Assembly (NCBI RefSeq): GCF_001577305.1
Contig: NZ_CP014518.1
Location: 3,472,001-3,536,000, forward strand
DNA length: 64,000 bases
Direction of reading: 5' to 3'
Source of the DNA: Sinomonas atrocyanea
GTDB lineage: Bacteria > Actinomycetota > Actinomycetes > Actinomycetales > Micrococcaceae
The notes beneath the pieces are model-generated. The model ran no database searches and was not told where the DNA came from. It worked only from the letters and a program-made list of their open reading frames with translations. A program made the translations under genes and the position numbers. Below, one piece after another: positions 34,080 to 43,176 of the stretch; positions within the stretch are counted from its first letter, which is position 1; every line of letters starts with the position of its first letter.

Positions 34080-34946
34080 TCAGCCCCTCGTGGAGCCGTC
34101 CACCACAGTGACCTCGAGCGGCATGCGGTGAGCCCTGCGGAGGCGCCCGGCCAGGAGGTTGCGCAGTCCGCGGGCCACCAGCGTCGGGCCCCGCAGGTCC
34201 CGGAACTCGGCGGCCTCGGTGGTGACCAGGCGGAGCAGGGGGCGCGCGGCGTCGTCGGGGGTCTGTCCCCACAGGCCCACGACGACCTGCAGCGCCCCCA
34301 GCCGCTGCTCGTAGCCGCGCTGGGAGGAGACGTGGCCCAGCAGGTCCGTCATGACGAGGCCGGGATTCAGCCCGTGGACCCGGACCCCGGTGCCTTTCGT
34401 CTCCAGCTGCAGCGTCTCGGTGAACTGGCGGACCCAGCGCTTGCTCGACGCGTAGGCGTTCTGCTGCGCCACCGGTCCGCGGTCGCCCTGTCCGTAGAGG
34501 TTGACGAGGTCGCCGTGGCCCTGGGCGAGGAATACCGGGAGGGCGGTGCGGGCCCCGTGGAAGGTGCCGAGGATATTGGTGCGGACCACGCGCTCGAAGT
34601 CGTCCGGCGGGGTGGAGGCGGTGGGCCCGTAGATGCCCGCGGTCCCCGCGTTGTTCACCCAGATGTCCACGGTGCCGTAGCCGAGTGCCTCGTCCCGGAG
34701 CGCCTCGACGTCGGCCAGAGAGCCCGTATCGCAGCGGCGCCCGTGCACCGCAAGGCCTTCCGCCTGGAGCAGGTCCCTGGCAGCCCGAACGTGGGCCTCC
34801 GATCTGGAGGCGATCACCACGGTGGCGCCGTGCCGGCCCAGCAGCCGTGCCATGGCGAGCCCGAGGCCCCGGGTCGACCCGGTCACCACGGCCACGCGGC
34901 CCTCCAGATCGGCCCGTGCATCCGTGCTTCCGGCCCGAGCGCCCAT
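34080..34946 (-). CDS. Short-chain dehydrogenase/reductase
   Basis: A 288-aa classical SDR. The cofactor motif VAVVTGSTRGLGLAMARLLG (TGxxxGxG) is at residues 17-36, an Arg in VVIASRSEAHVR suggests NADPH preference, NNAGTAGIYGP follows, and the catalytic Tyr/Lys are in QNAYASSKRWVRQF. The usual active-site Ser is not obvious: the position before it reads VNLYGQGDRG, so the Ser may be replaced, and activity is uncertain. The C-terminal extension past residue 240 (RGPTLVARGLRNLLAGRLRR) is unusual. Substrate unknown. Confidence 0.87.
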   Translation of the reverse strand: MGARAGSTDARADLEGRVAVVTGSTRGLGLAMARLLGRHGATVVIASRSEAHVRAARDLLQAEGLAVHGRRCDTGSLADVEALRDEALGYGTVDIWVNNAGTAGIYGPTASTPPDDFERVVRTNILGTFHGARTALPVFLAQGHGDLVNLYGQGDRGPVAQQNAYASSKRWVRQFTETLQLETKGTGVRVHGLNPGLVMTDLLGHVSSQRGYEQRLGALQVVVGLWGQTPDDAARPLLRLVTTEAAEFRDLRGPTLVARGLRNLLAGRLRRAHRMPLEVTVVDGSTRG

Positions 34947-35062
34947 GGTCCCTCCGTCATTGCGCCAGCGGGAAGACGTTCCCCGACGGCGGCCGCGGAG
35001 CTCGTCGGCTGCGGTGTCCACAGCGCAGGCAAGCGGGCGGCCGCCGCGGGCTCCGGTGCGCC

Positions 35063-35419
35063 TCAGTGCGAGGGGATCGTCCGGTGGTGTGCCTCCATGG
35101 CCGGACGGATGGCTGCCGCGGTCACGCCGGCCGCCACGATCCCGGCGATCCAGGACGTCCACGCCGCACCGGTGTGGTCGGAGTAGGCGCCCATCCAAGG
35201 CGAGGCGAAGAGCAGCACGCCCACGGCGCACTGCGCGTACTCGAGCCACGGGGTACCGGGCATCGACAGGTTCAGCACGGCCGCGACGACCAGCAGGAGG
35301 CCGAAGACCACCATGAGGGTCGTCGAGGTGCTTGTCTGAGCGGTCCACAGGACCGCGACCGCGGCGTAGAGGCCGCAGACGCCCGCGACGTAGTCTTCCC
35401 ACCGCGTCCATCTGTTCAT
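35063..35419 (-). CDS. SPW-repeat small membrane protein
   Basis: A 118-aa protein with about four hydrophobic helices. It opens WEDYVAGVCGLYAAVAVLW, and the second half carries EYAQCAVGVLLFASPWMGAY with the SPW motif. Such proteins occur in actinobacteria and proteobacteria, and their role is unknown. ATG 35419 has AGGAAG upstream. It lies between two short-chain dehydrogenase genes on the same strand but with gaps of 116-122 bp, so it may be separately transcribed. Confidence 0.82.
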   Translation of the reverse strand: MNRWTRWEDYVAGVCGLYAAVAVLWTAQTSTSTTLMVVFGLLLVVAAVLNLSMPGTPWLEYAQCAVGVLLFASPWMGAYSDHTGAAWTSWIAGIVAAGVTAAAIRPAMEAHHRTIPSH

Positions 35420-35541
35420 TGCTCTTCCTTTCCCTTCTTCCTTCCCGGGGCGGAAGCCCCTCGGGATCTGCCCCGGCTTCCGGGGCAGATGCTGTGGATG
35501 CCCGTCCAGCGGCGGGTGCTCTCGGGTGCGGCCTTCGGGGC

Positions 35542-36321
35542 TCACCAGACGGCGTCGCCGCGGAGGACGGCGTCGCTGCCGCCGTCGACGTAGACGATCT
35601 GGCCGCAGAGGTGGGTGTTCTCCTCGCCGCCGAGCCACGCCAGCGCACGGGCCACGACGATCGGCTCGGCGATGCCGTTCAGGGGCATCGGCACCCTCTC
35701 CAGCAGCGCGCGGCGCTGCTCCGCCGTCGAGATCATCGCGGCGGCCATGGGTGTGGCGATGATCCCCGGAGCCACGGCGTTGAGGGGGATCCCCGCCCCC
35801 GCCCAGTCCGCCGATGCCGCCCGGCGGCGGACCCAGCGCGAGAGCGCGAGCTTCGTCGAGGAGTAGATCAGGCCGGTGGTCTCGGCGGCCTTGGCGAGAA
35901 CCTCTGCGCGGGCCAGCGCCGCCGGCTCGTCCTCGGCCGTGAGCAGCGAGACCAGTTCCGCATCGCTCGGCAGGAGCGCCGCCATCGAGGAGACCAGCAC
36001 GGCCCTGGGCGACGGCGAGCCGGACAGCAGGGGGCGGAGTCCCTCGAGCGTGGCGAGCGCTCCGAAGAAGTCCACAGCAACAGTGGCCGGCGTGGGGGCT
36101 GCAAGCCCCGCAATGGCATACACGGAGTCGACCCGGCCGCCGCTGAGGTGGCGCACGCCCTCGACCATGGCGTCACGGCCGTCGGCTCCCGAGAGGTCGG
36201 CGACCACCTCGGCGTCACGGACGTCGACGCCGATGACGTTCTCGCCCCGCTGTCCGAGCAGCTCACGGGTGGACCTGCCGATGCCCGACGCCGACCCCGT
36301 CACCACTGCTGTCCGAGGCAT
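35542..36321 (-). CDS. SDR family oxidoreductase (3-alpha-hydroxysteroid dehydrogenase-like)
   Basis: A 259-aa SDR. The cofactor motif TAVVTGSASGIGRSTRELL is followed by VIGVDVRDAEVVADLSG, where Asp after the strand indicates NAD rather than NADP. The catalytic triad is Ser in AVLVSSMAALLP and Tyr/Lys in GLIYSSTKLALSRWV. The short core with a long loop between Ser and Tyr, plus IVYVDGGSDAVLRG at the end, resembles HsdA (3-alpha-hydroxysteroid dehydrogenase/carbonyl reductase). Likely reduces or oxidises ketone/alcohol substrates; steroid use is unproven. Confidence 0.88.
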   Translation of the reverse strand: MPRTAVVTGSASGIGRSTRELLGQRGENVIGVDVRDAEVVADLSGADGRDAMVEGVRHLSGGRVDSVYAIAGLAAPTPATVAVDFFGALATLEGLRPLLSGSPSPRAVLVSSMAALLPSDAELVSLLTAEDEPAALARAEVLAKAAETTGLIYSSTKLALSRWVRRRAASADWAGAGIPLNAVAPGIIATPMAAAMISTAEQRRALLERVPMPLNGIAEPIVVARALAWLGGEENTHLCGQIVYVDGGSDAVLRGDAVW

Positions 36322-36520
36322 GATCCGCTCCTTCTGGCGCGAGGATCCCCGTGTCCCACTCTCGGGCCCTCCGCGGGGGCGGGCCAGAGTCGAAGGGCCT
36401 GACGGGCCCCTGCTGCGGCGCCGGACCTGCGAGCGCCGTGCGAGTGGCCTAAGGCCCTACCTGCTGCGCGGGCGCAGACCTACCCTCGGTGCCATCAGGC
36501 CAGCGATCGAGGAGGCAGAC

Positions 36521-37165
36521 GTGAGCGCTGAGGTCACGATCATCGGCAGCGGACGGATGGCACGGGGGCTGGCGCAGATGGCTCTGCGCGCCGGCCGCGC
36601 AGTCCAGATCCTGGGCCGGGATGGCAGCCAGACCCGCGACCTCGTTGAGTCCCTGGGGGCGGGCGCCAGCGGCGGAATCATCGGCGCCCCGGTCGAGGGG
36701 GGCCTCGTGGTCCTGGCCGTCCCGTACAGGGAAGTCGCGAACGTGGTGCGCGAGCTCGGCGACGGGGTGGACGGGCGCGTCGTCGTGGATATCGCGAACC
36801 CCGTGGACGTCTCGACCTTCGACCGGCTGCTCACGCCGGCGGGAACGTCGTCGGCCGAGGAGGTCGCCGTGATGGTCCGGGGCCGGGCGGAGGTGGTCAA
36901 GGCCTTCAACACGGTCTTCGCCTCGACCTTGGAGTCCGGCTCGGTGGGAGGCCAGCATCTGGATGTCTTCATTGCGGGCGATTCCGAGACGGCCAAGGAG
37001 AAGGTGAGCGCCCTGGTCGCCAAGTCCGGGATGCGGCCGATCGATGCGGGGCCCCTGCGCCGATCGCGTGAGCTGGAGGCCTTCATGCTCCTCGTCTTCG
37101 GCCTCCAGGTGAGCCCGGCCCATGAGAACTTCAATTGGGACACCTCCCTGCGGATCTTCCCCTAG
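36521..37165 (+). CDS. NAD(P)-binding reductase, F420-dependent NADP reductase-like
   Basis: A 214-aa single Rossmann-domain protein with VTIIGSGRMARGLAQMALRAG at residues 4-24, LVVLAVPYREVANVV, VVDIANPVDVSTF and VKAFNTVFASTL. This order (ANP, then KAFNT) is characteristic of the NADPH:F420 oxidoreductase (Fno)-like group, many of which lack F420. GTG 36521 has AGGAGG about 7 nt upstream. Function in this organism is unknown; it may use another cofactor pair. No operon partners. Confidence 0.8.
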   Translation: MSAEVTIIGSGRMARGLAQMALRAGRAVQILGRDGSQTRDLVESLGAGASGGIIGAPVEGGLVVLAVPYREVANVVRELGDGVDGRVVVDIANPVDVSTFDRLLTPAGTSSAEEVAVMVRGRAEVVKAFNTVFASTLESGSVGGQHLDVFIAGDSETAKEKVSALVAKSGMRPIDAGPLRRSRELEAFMLLVFGLQVSPAHENFNWDTSLRIFP

Positions 37166-37304
37166 GCGGTCGCGGGTAGGTCGGCCCGCGCGGGACGATC
37201 TGCGCGGCGGACGGTTGAGACTCGCGACGGTGGGTAGCTGACGTGGGTACCCCGGAATGAGGAACCCCGGGGGGTTCGCTGACGCAGATGAAGGGAACCC
37301 GACC

Positions 37305-37481
37305 ATGGCACACGAGCCGCTCGAACTGGCCTTTGCCTTCTTCGAAGCGTCCCAGAGGGAGGGCACCAGCTCCGCCGAAATCGCAGGATGCCTCGAACAG
37401 GCCCGCACTACGGCACTGTTGAGCATCGCAGAAAGCCTTGCCGTCATCGCGGCGGCAACGGTGGACGAACCGGCCCACTGA
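37305..37481 (+). CDS. Small conserved-looking protein of unknown function
   Basis: ATG 37305 gives 58 aa (MAHEPLELAFAFFEASQREG...), mostly helical and weakly amphipathic, with one Cys. AAGGGAA lies 8 nt upstream; the frame is open 16 codons further back to ATG 37257 but without good ribosome site. It is flanked by 139 and 169 bp non-coding stretches. No known domain is recognised. It could be a small regulatory or structural protein; low-level coding evidence only. Confidence 0.5.
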   Translation: MAHEPLELAFAFFEASQREGTSSAEIAGCLEQARTTALLSIAESLAVIAAATVDEPAH

Positions 37482-37650
37482 CCGCCGGCCCGACGCGGGC
37501 CGGAGGCGCAGTGCGTCCGCCGCGCGCGGCACGCCCTCACTGGCGACAGGAGGGGTGCCGGGCCGGTGCCCTCTGGCGATACAGTGGGGTCAACGCGGCG
37601 GGGGCGCGTGGACGCTCCCCCGTCGGGCCACCTTCAACGATTGGACCCGC

Positions 37651-38520
37651 ATGAGCACGCCCCCTGTCCCCCCGAACGGCGCCGAGCAGCACCACGGGGA
37701 TCAGAAGCCCGGGCCCGAGCAGGCCGGGCCAGGACAGGCGGGGCCCGGCGACCAGGGAGGCCCGGCCGCCAGGCCCGCCCCCCGGTACGGGCAGTACGCC
37801 CCCGGGTTCGGGGAGGGGCAGCAGCCCCCCGCCTACGGACAGCAGCAGCCGCCCGCCTACGGGCAGCAGCCCGGCTACGGACAGCAGCAGCCCCCTGCGT
37901 ACGGGCAGCAGCCCCCTGCGTACGGGCAGCAGCCCGGCTACGGCCAGCAGGGCGGCTACGGCCAGCCGTGGCAGCAGCCCGCCGCCCCCGGCTACGGCGC
38001 CCCGGGCTTCGGCGCGCCGAGCCCCGAGGCCCAGCGCACGGCGGTCCGCCGGGCGTCCCTGCTGATCTTCATCACGGCGGCCGCCGAGGTCGTCATCGGC
38101 TTCTTCGCCACGTTCGTCACACTGAACACGCCCACGTCCGCGCTCCGGAACCTCTTCGACGACGCCGGCGGCGCGTCGTCGGGCATCACCTTCGAGCAGT
38201 TCCGCCAGATCATCAGCACCTTCGTGTGGCTCGCCATGGCAGGGGTCGTGGTCAACGCCGCCGTGCTCGTGCTCTGCGGGGTGTTCCTGATGCGGGGCCG
38301 GCGCTGGGCGCGGATCCTCGGGACCGTCTTCCTCTGCCTCACCCTCGGCGCGTTCCTCGCGGGCGGCGTCTTCTCCCTCATCACCATCGGCCTCGCGGTC
38401 GCCTCGGTCGTTCTCCTGTTCCGGCCTGCGGTGACGGCCTTCCTCGCCGCACAGAACCAGTTCGCCAATCCCTACACCACCCCGAAGGGACCCACCTTCG
38501 GCAACCCCTACGGACAGTGA
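37651..38520 (+). CDS. Membrane protein with PPAYGQQ-type repeats
   Basis: A 289-aa protein. Residues 1-125 are Pro/Gly/Gln/Tyr-rich, with GEGQQPPAYGQQQPPAYG and five more copies of a 6-8-residue PPAYGQQ/PGYGQQ unit; the DNA there is a matching tandem repeat (about 37830-37960). Residues 130-265 have four hydrophobic helices. Layout resembles DUF4064-like or DUF4190-like proteins with disordered tails that may interact with WW-type or cell-division partners; the true role is unknown. The next gene, 4 nt after the stop, encodes a similar but repeat-poor protein, so this is a two-gene operon of related proteins. Confidence 0.75.
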   Translation: MSTPPVPPNGAEQHHGDQKPGPEQAGPGQAGPGDQGGPAARPAPRYGQYAPGFGEGQQPPAYGQQQPPAYGQQPGYGQQQPPAYGQQPPAYGQQPGYGQQGGYGQPWQQPAAPGYGAPGFGAPSPEAQRTAVRRASLLIFITAAAEVVIGFFATFVTLNTPTSALRNLFDDAGGASSGITFEQFRQIISTFVWLAMAGVVVNAAVLVLCGVFLMRGRRWARILGTVFLCLTLGAFLAGGVFSLITIGLAVASVVLLFRPAVTAFLAAQNQFANPYTTPKGPTFGNPYGQ

Positions 38521-38524
38521 CGCC

Positions 38525-39211
38525 ATGAGCCAGCAGCCCACGCCGCCCCCGTACCAGTCCGGCCCCCCGGCGTACCAGCCGGGGCCCCCTCCGCACGGAG
38601 CGCCGGACTACGGCCCTCCCCCGCCGCAGGGCTCGTACCAGGGTCCTTGGCCGAGCCAGCTGCCCAGCGGATCCTTCCCCGGGATGCCCGCCGTCGGCAT
38701 CGGCCGCCCGCTGACCATCATGCTCGCGGTCTGGTTCCTCATCGCGAGCTCCGTCGCACCGCTCGCGGGGATCCCGGCGATCGTCGACTGGATGGGCACC
38801 TACATGCACACCGCCCTCATGCAGTCCACGACGCGGGCCAACCGGGCCAGCGCGGTCGCCTTCGCCAGCCAGTTCACGGCCATCATGACCCCCGTGCTGT
38901 GGATCTCCGCGCTCATCGGGGTCGCGGTCACCGTGCTGCTCGCGCTCGGGATCCGGGCCGGCATGAACTGGGTGCGCATCCTGCTGACCGTGTTCGCGGG
39001 CCTCTCGCTCCTCGGCTACGTGGTCAACTTCGCCATCGCCACGGCGCTCCCGACCGCGCGCACCTTCCCCCTGCCGGCCTTCGTGTACGTGCTCGGGTTC
39101 CTCTCGGCGGCCCTGTACATCGCCGCGGCGGTGCTCACGTGGCTGCGCCCCTCGAGCCAGTACATCGCCGCGCGCCGTGCGGCCAAGCTCGGCGGCGGCT
39201 ACCTGCGCTGA
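38525..39211 (+). CDS. Pro-rich N-terminus, four-helix membrane protein
   Basis: A 228-aa protein with a Pro/Tyr/Gln-rich first 50 residues (MSQQPTPPPYQSGPPAYQPG) and four hydrophobic helices (residues about 62-82, 118-142, 148-172, 180-202), ending WLRPSSQYIAARRAAK. The last helix-plus-WLRPSSQ pattern also occurs in the upstream gene product (LLFRPAVTAFLAAQNQ), suggesting common descent. Function unknown. A hairpin follows the stop. Confidence 0.75.
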   Translation: MSQQPTPPPYQSGPPAYQPGPPPHGAPDYGPPPPQGSYQGPWPSQLPSGSFPGMPAVGIGRPLTIMLAVWFLIASSVAPLAGIPAIVDWMGTYMHTALMQSTTRANRASAVAFASQFTAIMTPVLWISALIGVAVTVLLALGIRAGMNWVRILLTVFAGLSLLGYVVNFAIATALPTARTFPLPAFVYVLGFLSAALYIAAAVLTWLRPSSQYIAARRAAKLGGGYLR

Positions 39212-39215
39212 GCAC

Positions 39216-39241
39216 GGGGCGCCCCGGCGTGCCGGCGCCCC
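39216..39241. terminator. Hairpin between the membrane-protein operon and rex
   Basis: GGGGCGCC (39216-39223) pairs with GGCGCCCC (39234-39241) around a 10-nt loop, just after the rightward stop and before the rex stop, in a convergent gap. Confidence 0.5.
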
Positions 39242-39289
39242 CGCTTCCTGACGCCCCGCGGGAGTCGGCGCACGACGCCGGCCCCCGCC

Positions 39290-40048
39290 TCAGGCGGGCT
39301 GCCCGCCCGAGTGGGGGGCGGCGTCGTACGTCGGGTCGGGGTCCGAAGAGGCCCCCGTCTCCCCTCCGGCCTCCCCGCGCTGGGCGTGGTAGGCGAGGAT
39401 CTGGAGCTCGGTGGCCATGTCCACCTTCCGCAGCGTCACGCCCGGCGGGACCTGGAGGATCGTCGGCGCGAAGCTGAGGATGCTGCGGACGCCCGCCGCG
39501 ACGACGCGGTCGCACACGGCCTGGGCCACGGACGCCGGGAGGGCGAGGACCGCCATGTTCGCGCGGGTGCGCTGGAAGACGGCCTCGAGGTTGGCCGCGT
39601 CGGAGATCCGGAGCCAGCCGATCTCGTTGCCGATGATCTGCGGGTCCGTGTCGAGCAGCGCGACGACGTCGAAGCCGCGGGTGCCGAAGCCGCCGTAGCG
39701 GGCCAGGGCACGGCCGAGGTTGCCGGCGCCCACGATCGCGACCCGCCAGTCGCGCGTCAGGCCGAGCGCCACGGAGAGGTGCTGGCGGAGGTTCTCGACC
39801 TCGTACCCCACGCCGCGCGTGCCGTAGGAGCCGAGCTGGGAGAGGTCCTTGCGCAGCGTCGCGGAGCTGACGCCGGACGCCTCGGCGAGTGCGTCCGAGG
39901 AGACCCGGTCCACGCCGTCCGCCAGGAAGGAGTTCAGCGCGCGCAGATAGACGGTCAGGCGGGAGACGACCGCGGGCGGAAGCTGCTTCCCGTCGGGCGC
40001 GGGCGCGGCGCCTCGGCTCCCCGACTGGGACCGTCCTGCCACTGCCAC
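39290..40048 (-). CDS. rex: Redox-sensing transcriptional repressor Rex
   Basis: A 252-aa Rex. The winged helix covers about residues 15-80 (VSRLTVYLRALNSFLADG, SSATLRKDLSQLGSYGTRGVGY), and the Rossmann domain carries VAIVGAGNLGRALARYGGFG. The domain-swapping C-terminal helix is the TLRKVDMATELQILAYH region. Rex senses NADH/NAD and represses respiratory and fermentative genes at high NAD. GTG 40048 is chosen since GAGGG lies 6-10 nt upstream; the frame is open to GTG 40120 without a ribosome site. The C-terminal 20 residues are Ser/Asp/Gly-rich. Nearby ccs, men and ldh genes are plausible targets, though I saw no clear Rex site. Confidence 0.92.
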   Translation of the reverse strand: MAVAGRSQSGSRGAAPAPDGKQLPPAVVSRLTVYLRALNSFLADGVDRVSSDALAEASGVSSATLRKDLSQLGSYGTRGVGYEVENLRQHLSVALGLTRDWRVAIVGAGNLGRALARYGGFGTRGFDVVALLDTDPQIIGNEIGWLRISDAANLEAVFQRTRANMAVLALPASVAQAVCDRVVAAGVRSILSFAPTILQVPPGVTLRKVDMATELQILAYHAQRGEAGGETGASSDPDPTYDAAPHSGGQPA

Positions 40049-40182
40049 CTCATTCCCTCGCGGGCCTTGCGCCTGTCGCGCGATACGCTCGGTCGCCGCC
40101 GTCTGGGCGGCCCCATTCACTCTAGGACCGGGGCGGGGCGGCCGCCAAAAGGGCTGCGGGGCGCCGGGCCGGGCGCTGGGAC

Positions 40183-40437
40183 TCAGCCCCGGCGGGCCGC
40201 CTCGACGGTCCGGCGCAGGCGGGCCTCGTTGATCCGCCAGAAGTCGCGCTGGACCCCGTCGACGAGCACCACGGGCACCTCCTCGGCGAAGCGGTCGTGC
40301 AGGGCCGGGTCGTCATCGATGCTGCGCTCTTCCCAGCCGAGGCCGGCGTCCGACGCCACCCGTCCGACCACGTCCCGCGCCGCCTCGCAGAGGTGGCACT
40401 GGCTCTTCGTCACGAGGACGATCTCGGGGATGCGCAT
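40183..40437 (-). CDS. Glutaredoxin family protein
   Basis: An 84-aa thioredoxin-fold protein with CXXC active site in VTKSQCHLCEAARDVVG (residues 10-25), DDDPALHDRFAEEVPVVLVDG containing the cis-Pro, and a Trp/Arg-rich C-terminal helix. This short form (DUF836-like) is common in actinobacteria beside rex and HAD genes. Likely a thiol-disulfide oxidoreductase in the cytoplasm. Its start is 54 bp from the divergent HAD gene. Confidence 0.88.
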   Translation of the reverse strand: MRIPEIVLVTKSQCHLCEAARDVVGRVASDAGLGWEERSIDDDPALHDRFAEEVPVVLVDGVQRDFWRINEARLRRTVEAARRG

Positions 40438-40491
40438 GCCTCCACGGTAGCGCGCGACGGTGGCGGAGCCGCGAATCGCTAGACTCGGACC

Positions 40492-41301
40492 ATGCCCGCA
40501 GTGAAGAAGGCGCTGGATCCAGTGCGCCCCGCGCCCCTCGGGCGCCCGGGCGAGGCAGCCTTCTTCGACGTGGACAACACCCTCATGAAGGGGGCCAGCC
40601 TCTTCCACGTGGCGCACAAGATGTACGAACGCGGCGCCTTCACCCTCCGCGACGCGGCCGGCTTCGCCTGGAAGCACGTGGCGTTCCTGTTCCGCGGCGA
40701 GAGCCTCGAGGACGTCCGCTCGATCGAGGCCTCGGCCCTCGCGCTCGGAGCCGGGATCCTCGCGGTAGACGTCGAGACGATCGGCCACGAGGTCTACGAC
40801 GAATTCATCGAGTCACGCATCTGGCCCGGCACCAAGGCCCTCGCCGAGCAGCACCTGCGCGTGGGCCGGCGGGTGTGGCTCGTGACGGCCACGCCGATCG
40901 AGGTCGCCTCCGTCATCGCCGACCGCCTGGGGCTCACCGGCGCGCTCGGGACGGTGGGCGAGATCGAGGACGGCGCCTACACCGGCCGGCTCGTGGGCGA
41001 GATCCTGCACGGGAAGGCCAAGGCGACCGCCGCCGCAGAGCTCGCCGAGCGGGAGGGCCTCGACCTCGACCGCTGCTGGGCCTACTCGGATTCGCACAAC
41101 GACATCCCGCTGCTGACCCTCGTGGGGCACCCCGTGGCCATCAATCCCGATGCGCGCCTGCGCGCGCACGCGCATGCGCACAACTGGCCCATCTACGACT
41201 TCCGCGCCGGGCGCCGGGCCGCGACGCTCGGGCTCAAGGCCGCCACCGTCGGCGGCGCGCTGTACGGGCTGTGGCGCGGCTACGCCCGCTTCCGCCGGTA
41301 G
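40492..41301 (+). CDS. HAD-superfamily (IB, SerB-like) phosphatase
   Basis: A 269-aa protein with HAD motif I FFDVDNTLMKG (residues about 25-35), cap region with YERGAFTLRDA, motif II VWLVTATPIEVA, motif III Lys in ILHGKAKAT, and motif IV AYSDSHNDIPLL. Such HAD-IB proteins include phosphoserine phosphatases and mycobacterial SerB1; the substrate here could also be a lysophospholipid or sugar phosphate. In mycobacteria a serB1-like gene lies near proC, the HTH gene and bS22, much as seen here. ATG 40492. Confidence 0.9.
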   Translation: MPAVKKALDPVRPAPLGRPGEAAFFDVDNTLMKGASLFHVAHKMYERGAFTLRDAAGFAWKHVAFLFRGESLEDVRSIEASALALGAGILAVDVETIGHEVYDEFIESRIWPGTKALAEQHLRVGRRVWLVTATPIEVASVIADRLGLTGALGTVGEIEDGAYTGRLVGEILHGKAKATAAAELAEREGLDLDRCWAYSDSHNDIPLLTLVGHPVAINPDARLRAHAHAHNWPIYDFRAGRRAATLGLKAATVGGALYGLWRGYARFRR

Positions 41302-41364
41302 CCGTACCCGGCTGCCCCCTCTCCCGCGAAGTCACCCCGCGGGAAGGAAGGTGCCCGGACGCAC

Positions 41365-41399
41365 GTGAGGCCCGCTCCCACGAAGGGAACGGGCCTCAC
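41365..41399. terminator. Bidirectional terminator between HAD gene and bS22
   Basis: GTGAGGCCCG (41365-41374) and its exact complement (41390-41399) form a 10-bp stem, with a further 4-bp TCCC/GGGA stem inside. The two flanking genes converge on it. Confidence 0.75.
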
Positions 41400-41426
41400 C
41401 CACCATCGCCCCTCAGGGGCGGGCGC

Positions 41427-41525
41427 CTACTTCTTGTTGCGGCGCTGGTGACGAGTCTTGCGAAGCAGCTTGCGGTGCTTCTTCTTGGCCATGCGCTTGC
41501 GGCGCTTCTTGATAACCGAACCCAT
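41427..41525 (-). CDS. 30S ribosomal protein bS22-type (AURKAIP1/COX24 domain)
   Basis: A 32-aa, extremely basic protein: starts MGSVIKKRRKRMAKKKHRK and ends with LRKTRHQRRNKK. It matches the mycobacterial 33-residue bS22 that sits at the decoding side of the 30S subunit near helix 44. Start ATG 41525 has AAGGAA 6 nt upstream; stop TAG at 41427-41429. Gene finders usually miss it because of size. It follows the excisionase-like HTH gene on the same strand (120 bp gap), the same order as Rv0500A-Rv0500B in Mycobacterium tuberculosis. Confidence 0.93.
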   Translation of the reverse strand: MGSVIKKRRKRMAKKKHRKLLRKTRHQRRNKK

Positions 41526-41645
41526 GAAAAGTTCCTTACCGGTAGTTGGTGCCCCGGGCTGCTGGCCGGGTCGCGCACAGGGGCGCCGTTCAACCAACTG
41601 CTGGTGACGTGACGTAAAACGTTCCTGAACAGGATACCGTACGCG

Positions 41646-41849
41646 TCAGGCCGACTCGGTCCTGCCGTCCACGACCGAGTTCTTCAGGTACTGCTCGACC
41701 GCGGCCTCCGGAACCCGGTAGGAGCGGCCGAAGCGCACGGCAGGCATCTCCCCCGAGTGCACCAGACGGTAGACCGTCATCTTCGACACCCGCATCATCT
41801 CCGCGACCTCAGCGACTGTGAGGAACCGCGACGAGGAGAAATCAGACAT
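41646..41849 (-). CDS. Excisionase/MerR-like helix-turn-helix protein
   Basis: A 67-aa single HTH_17-type domain: FLTVAEVAEMMRVSKMTVYR is the helix-turn-helix, VHSGEMPAVRFGRSYRVPEA is the wing, and AVEQYLKNS the last helix. Related to BldC-type and phage-excisionase small regulators; here it is a chromosomal gene conserved next to bS22 (Rv0500A in M. tuberculosis). It likely binds DNA head-to-tail on repeats. No phage genes lie nearby. It starts 10 bp after the stop of the DAHP synthase gene, same strand. Confidence 0.9.
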   Translation of the reverse strand: MSDFSSSRFLTVAEVAEMMRVSKMTVYRLVHSGEMPAVRFGRSYRVPEAAVEQYLKNSVVDGRTESA

Positions 41850-41859
41850 ACAAACAACT

Positions 41860-43005
<1,146 letters not shown>

Positions 43006-43065
43006 GGGGTCCTGTCCTTCATCTGCAGGCCCCGCGGGGTCCAGAGCCTGCCGTTGATATGGCAA

Positions 43066-43147
43066 AGGGCAAGGACCGTGAGGTCCCTGCCCTGTTGGCT
43101 CTGGAAGTCGGTACGCGAAACTCTACGCTTGGCCCTCCAGAGCCAAC
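43066..43147 (-). promoter_or_regulatory. Transcription attenuator of the DAHP synthase gene
   Basis: In the transcript, after the leader ORF, GTTGGCTCTGGA (within the leader, 43147-43136) is an exact complement of TCCAGAGCCAAC (43105-43094). Immediately downstream AGGGCAGGGACC, a TCAC loop and GGTCCTTGCCCT (43093-43066) form a 12-bp terminator-like hairpin with one G-U pair, ending in UUUGCC. A third GGCTCTGGACC (about 43048-43038) further downstream could compete for the same TCCAGAGCC. So mutually exclusive structures are available. Confidence 0.78.
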
Positions 43148-43176
43148 GCAAAATACGCATACCAACGCTTGAACAT
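43123..43176 (-). CDS. Leader peptide of the DAHP synthase gene (17 aa)
   Basis: The short frame from ATG 43176 to TAG 43123-43125 encodes MFKRWYAYFALALEGQA. Five of the first nine residues are aromatic (Phe, Trp, Tyr, Tyr, Phe), the expected design of a ribosome-stalling attenuation peptide for aromatic amino acid synthesis. It lies 118 nt before the aroG ATG and overlaps the first segment of the attenuator. A comparable leader (aroR) precedes a DAHP synthase gene in Corynebacterium glutamicum. No obvious strong ribosome site was seen. Confidence 0.8.
   Translation of the reverse strand: MFKRWYAYFALALEGQA

Noticed and set aside
41646..41849. Prophage excisionase marking an integrated element
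   Set aside because: The gene sits beside bS22 as in mycobacterial chromosomes and no integrase, att repeats or phage genes are near.
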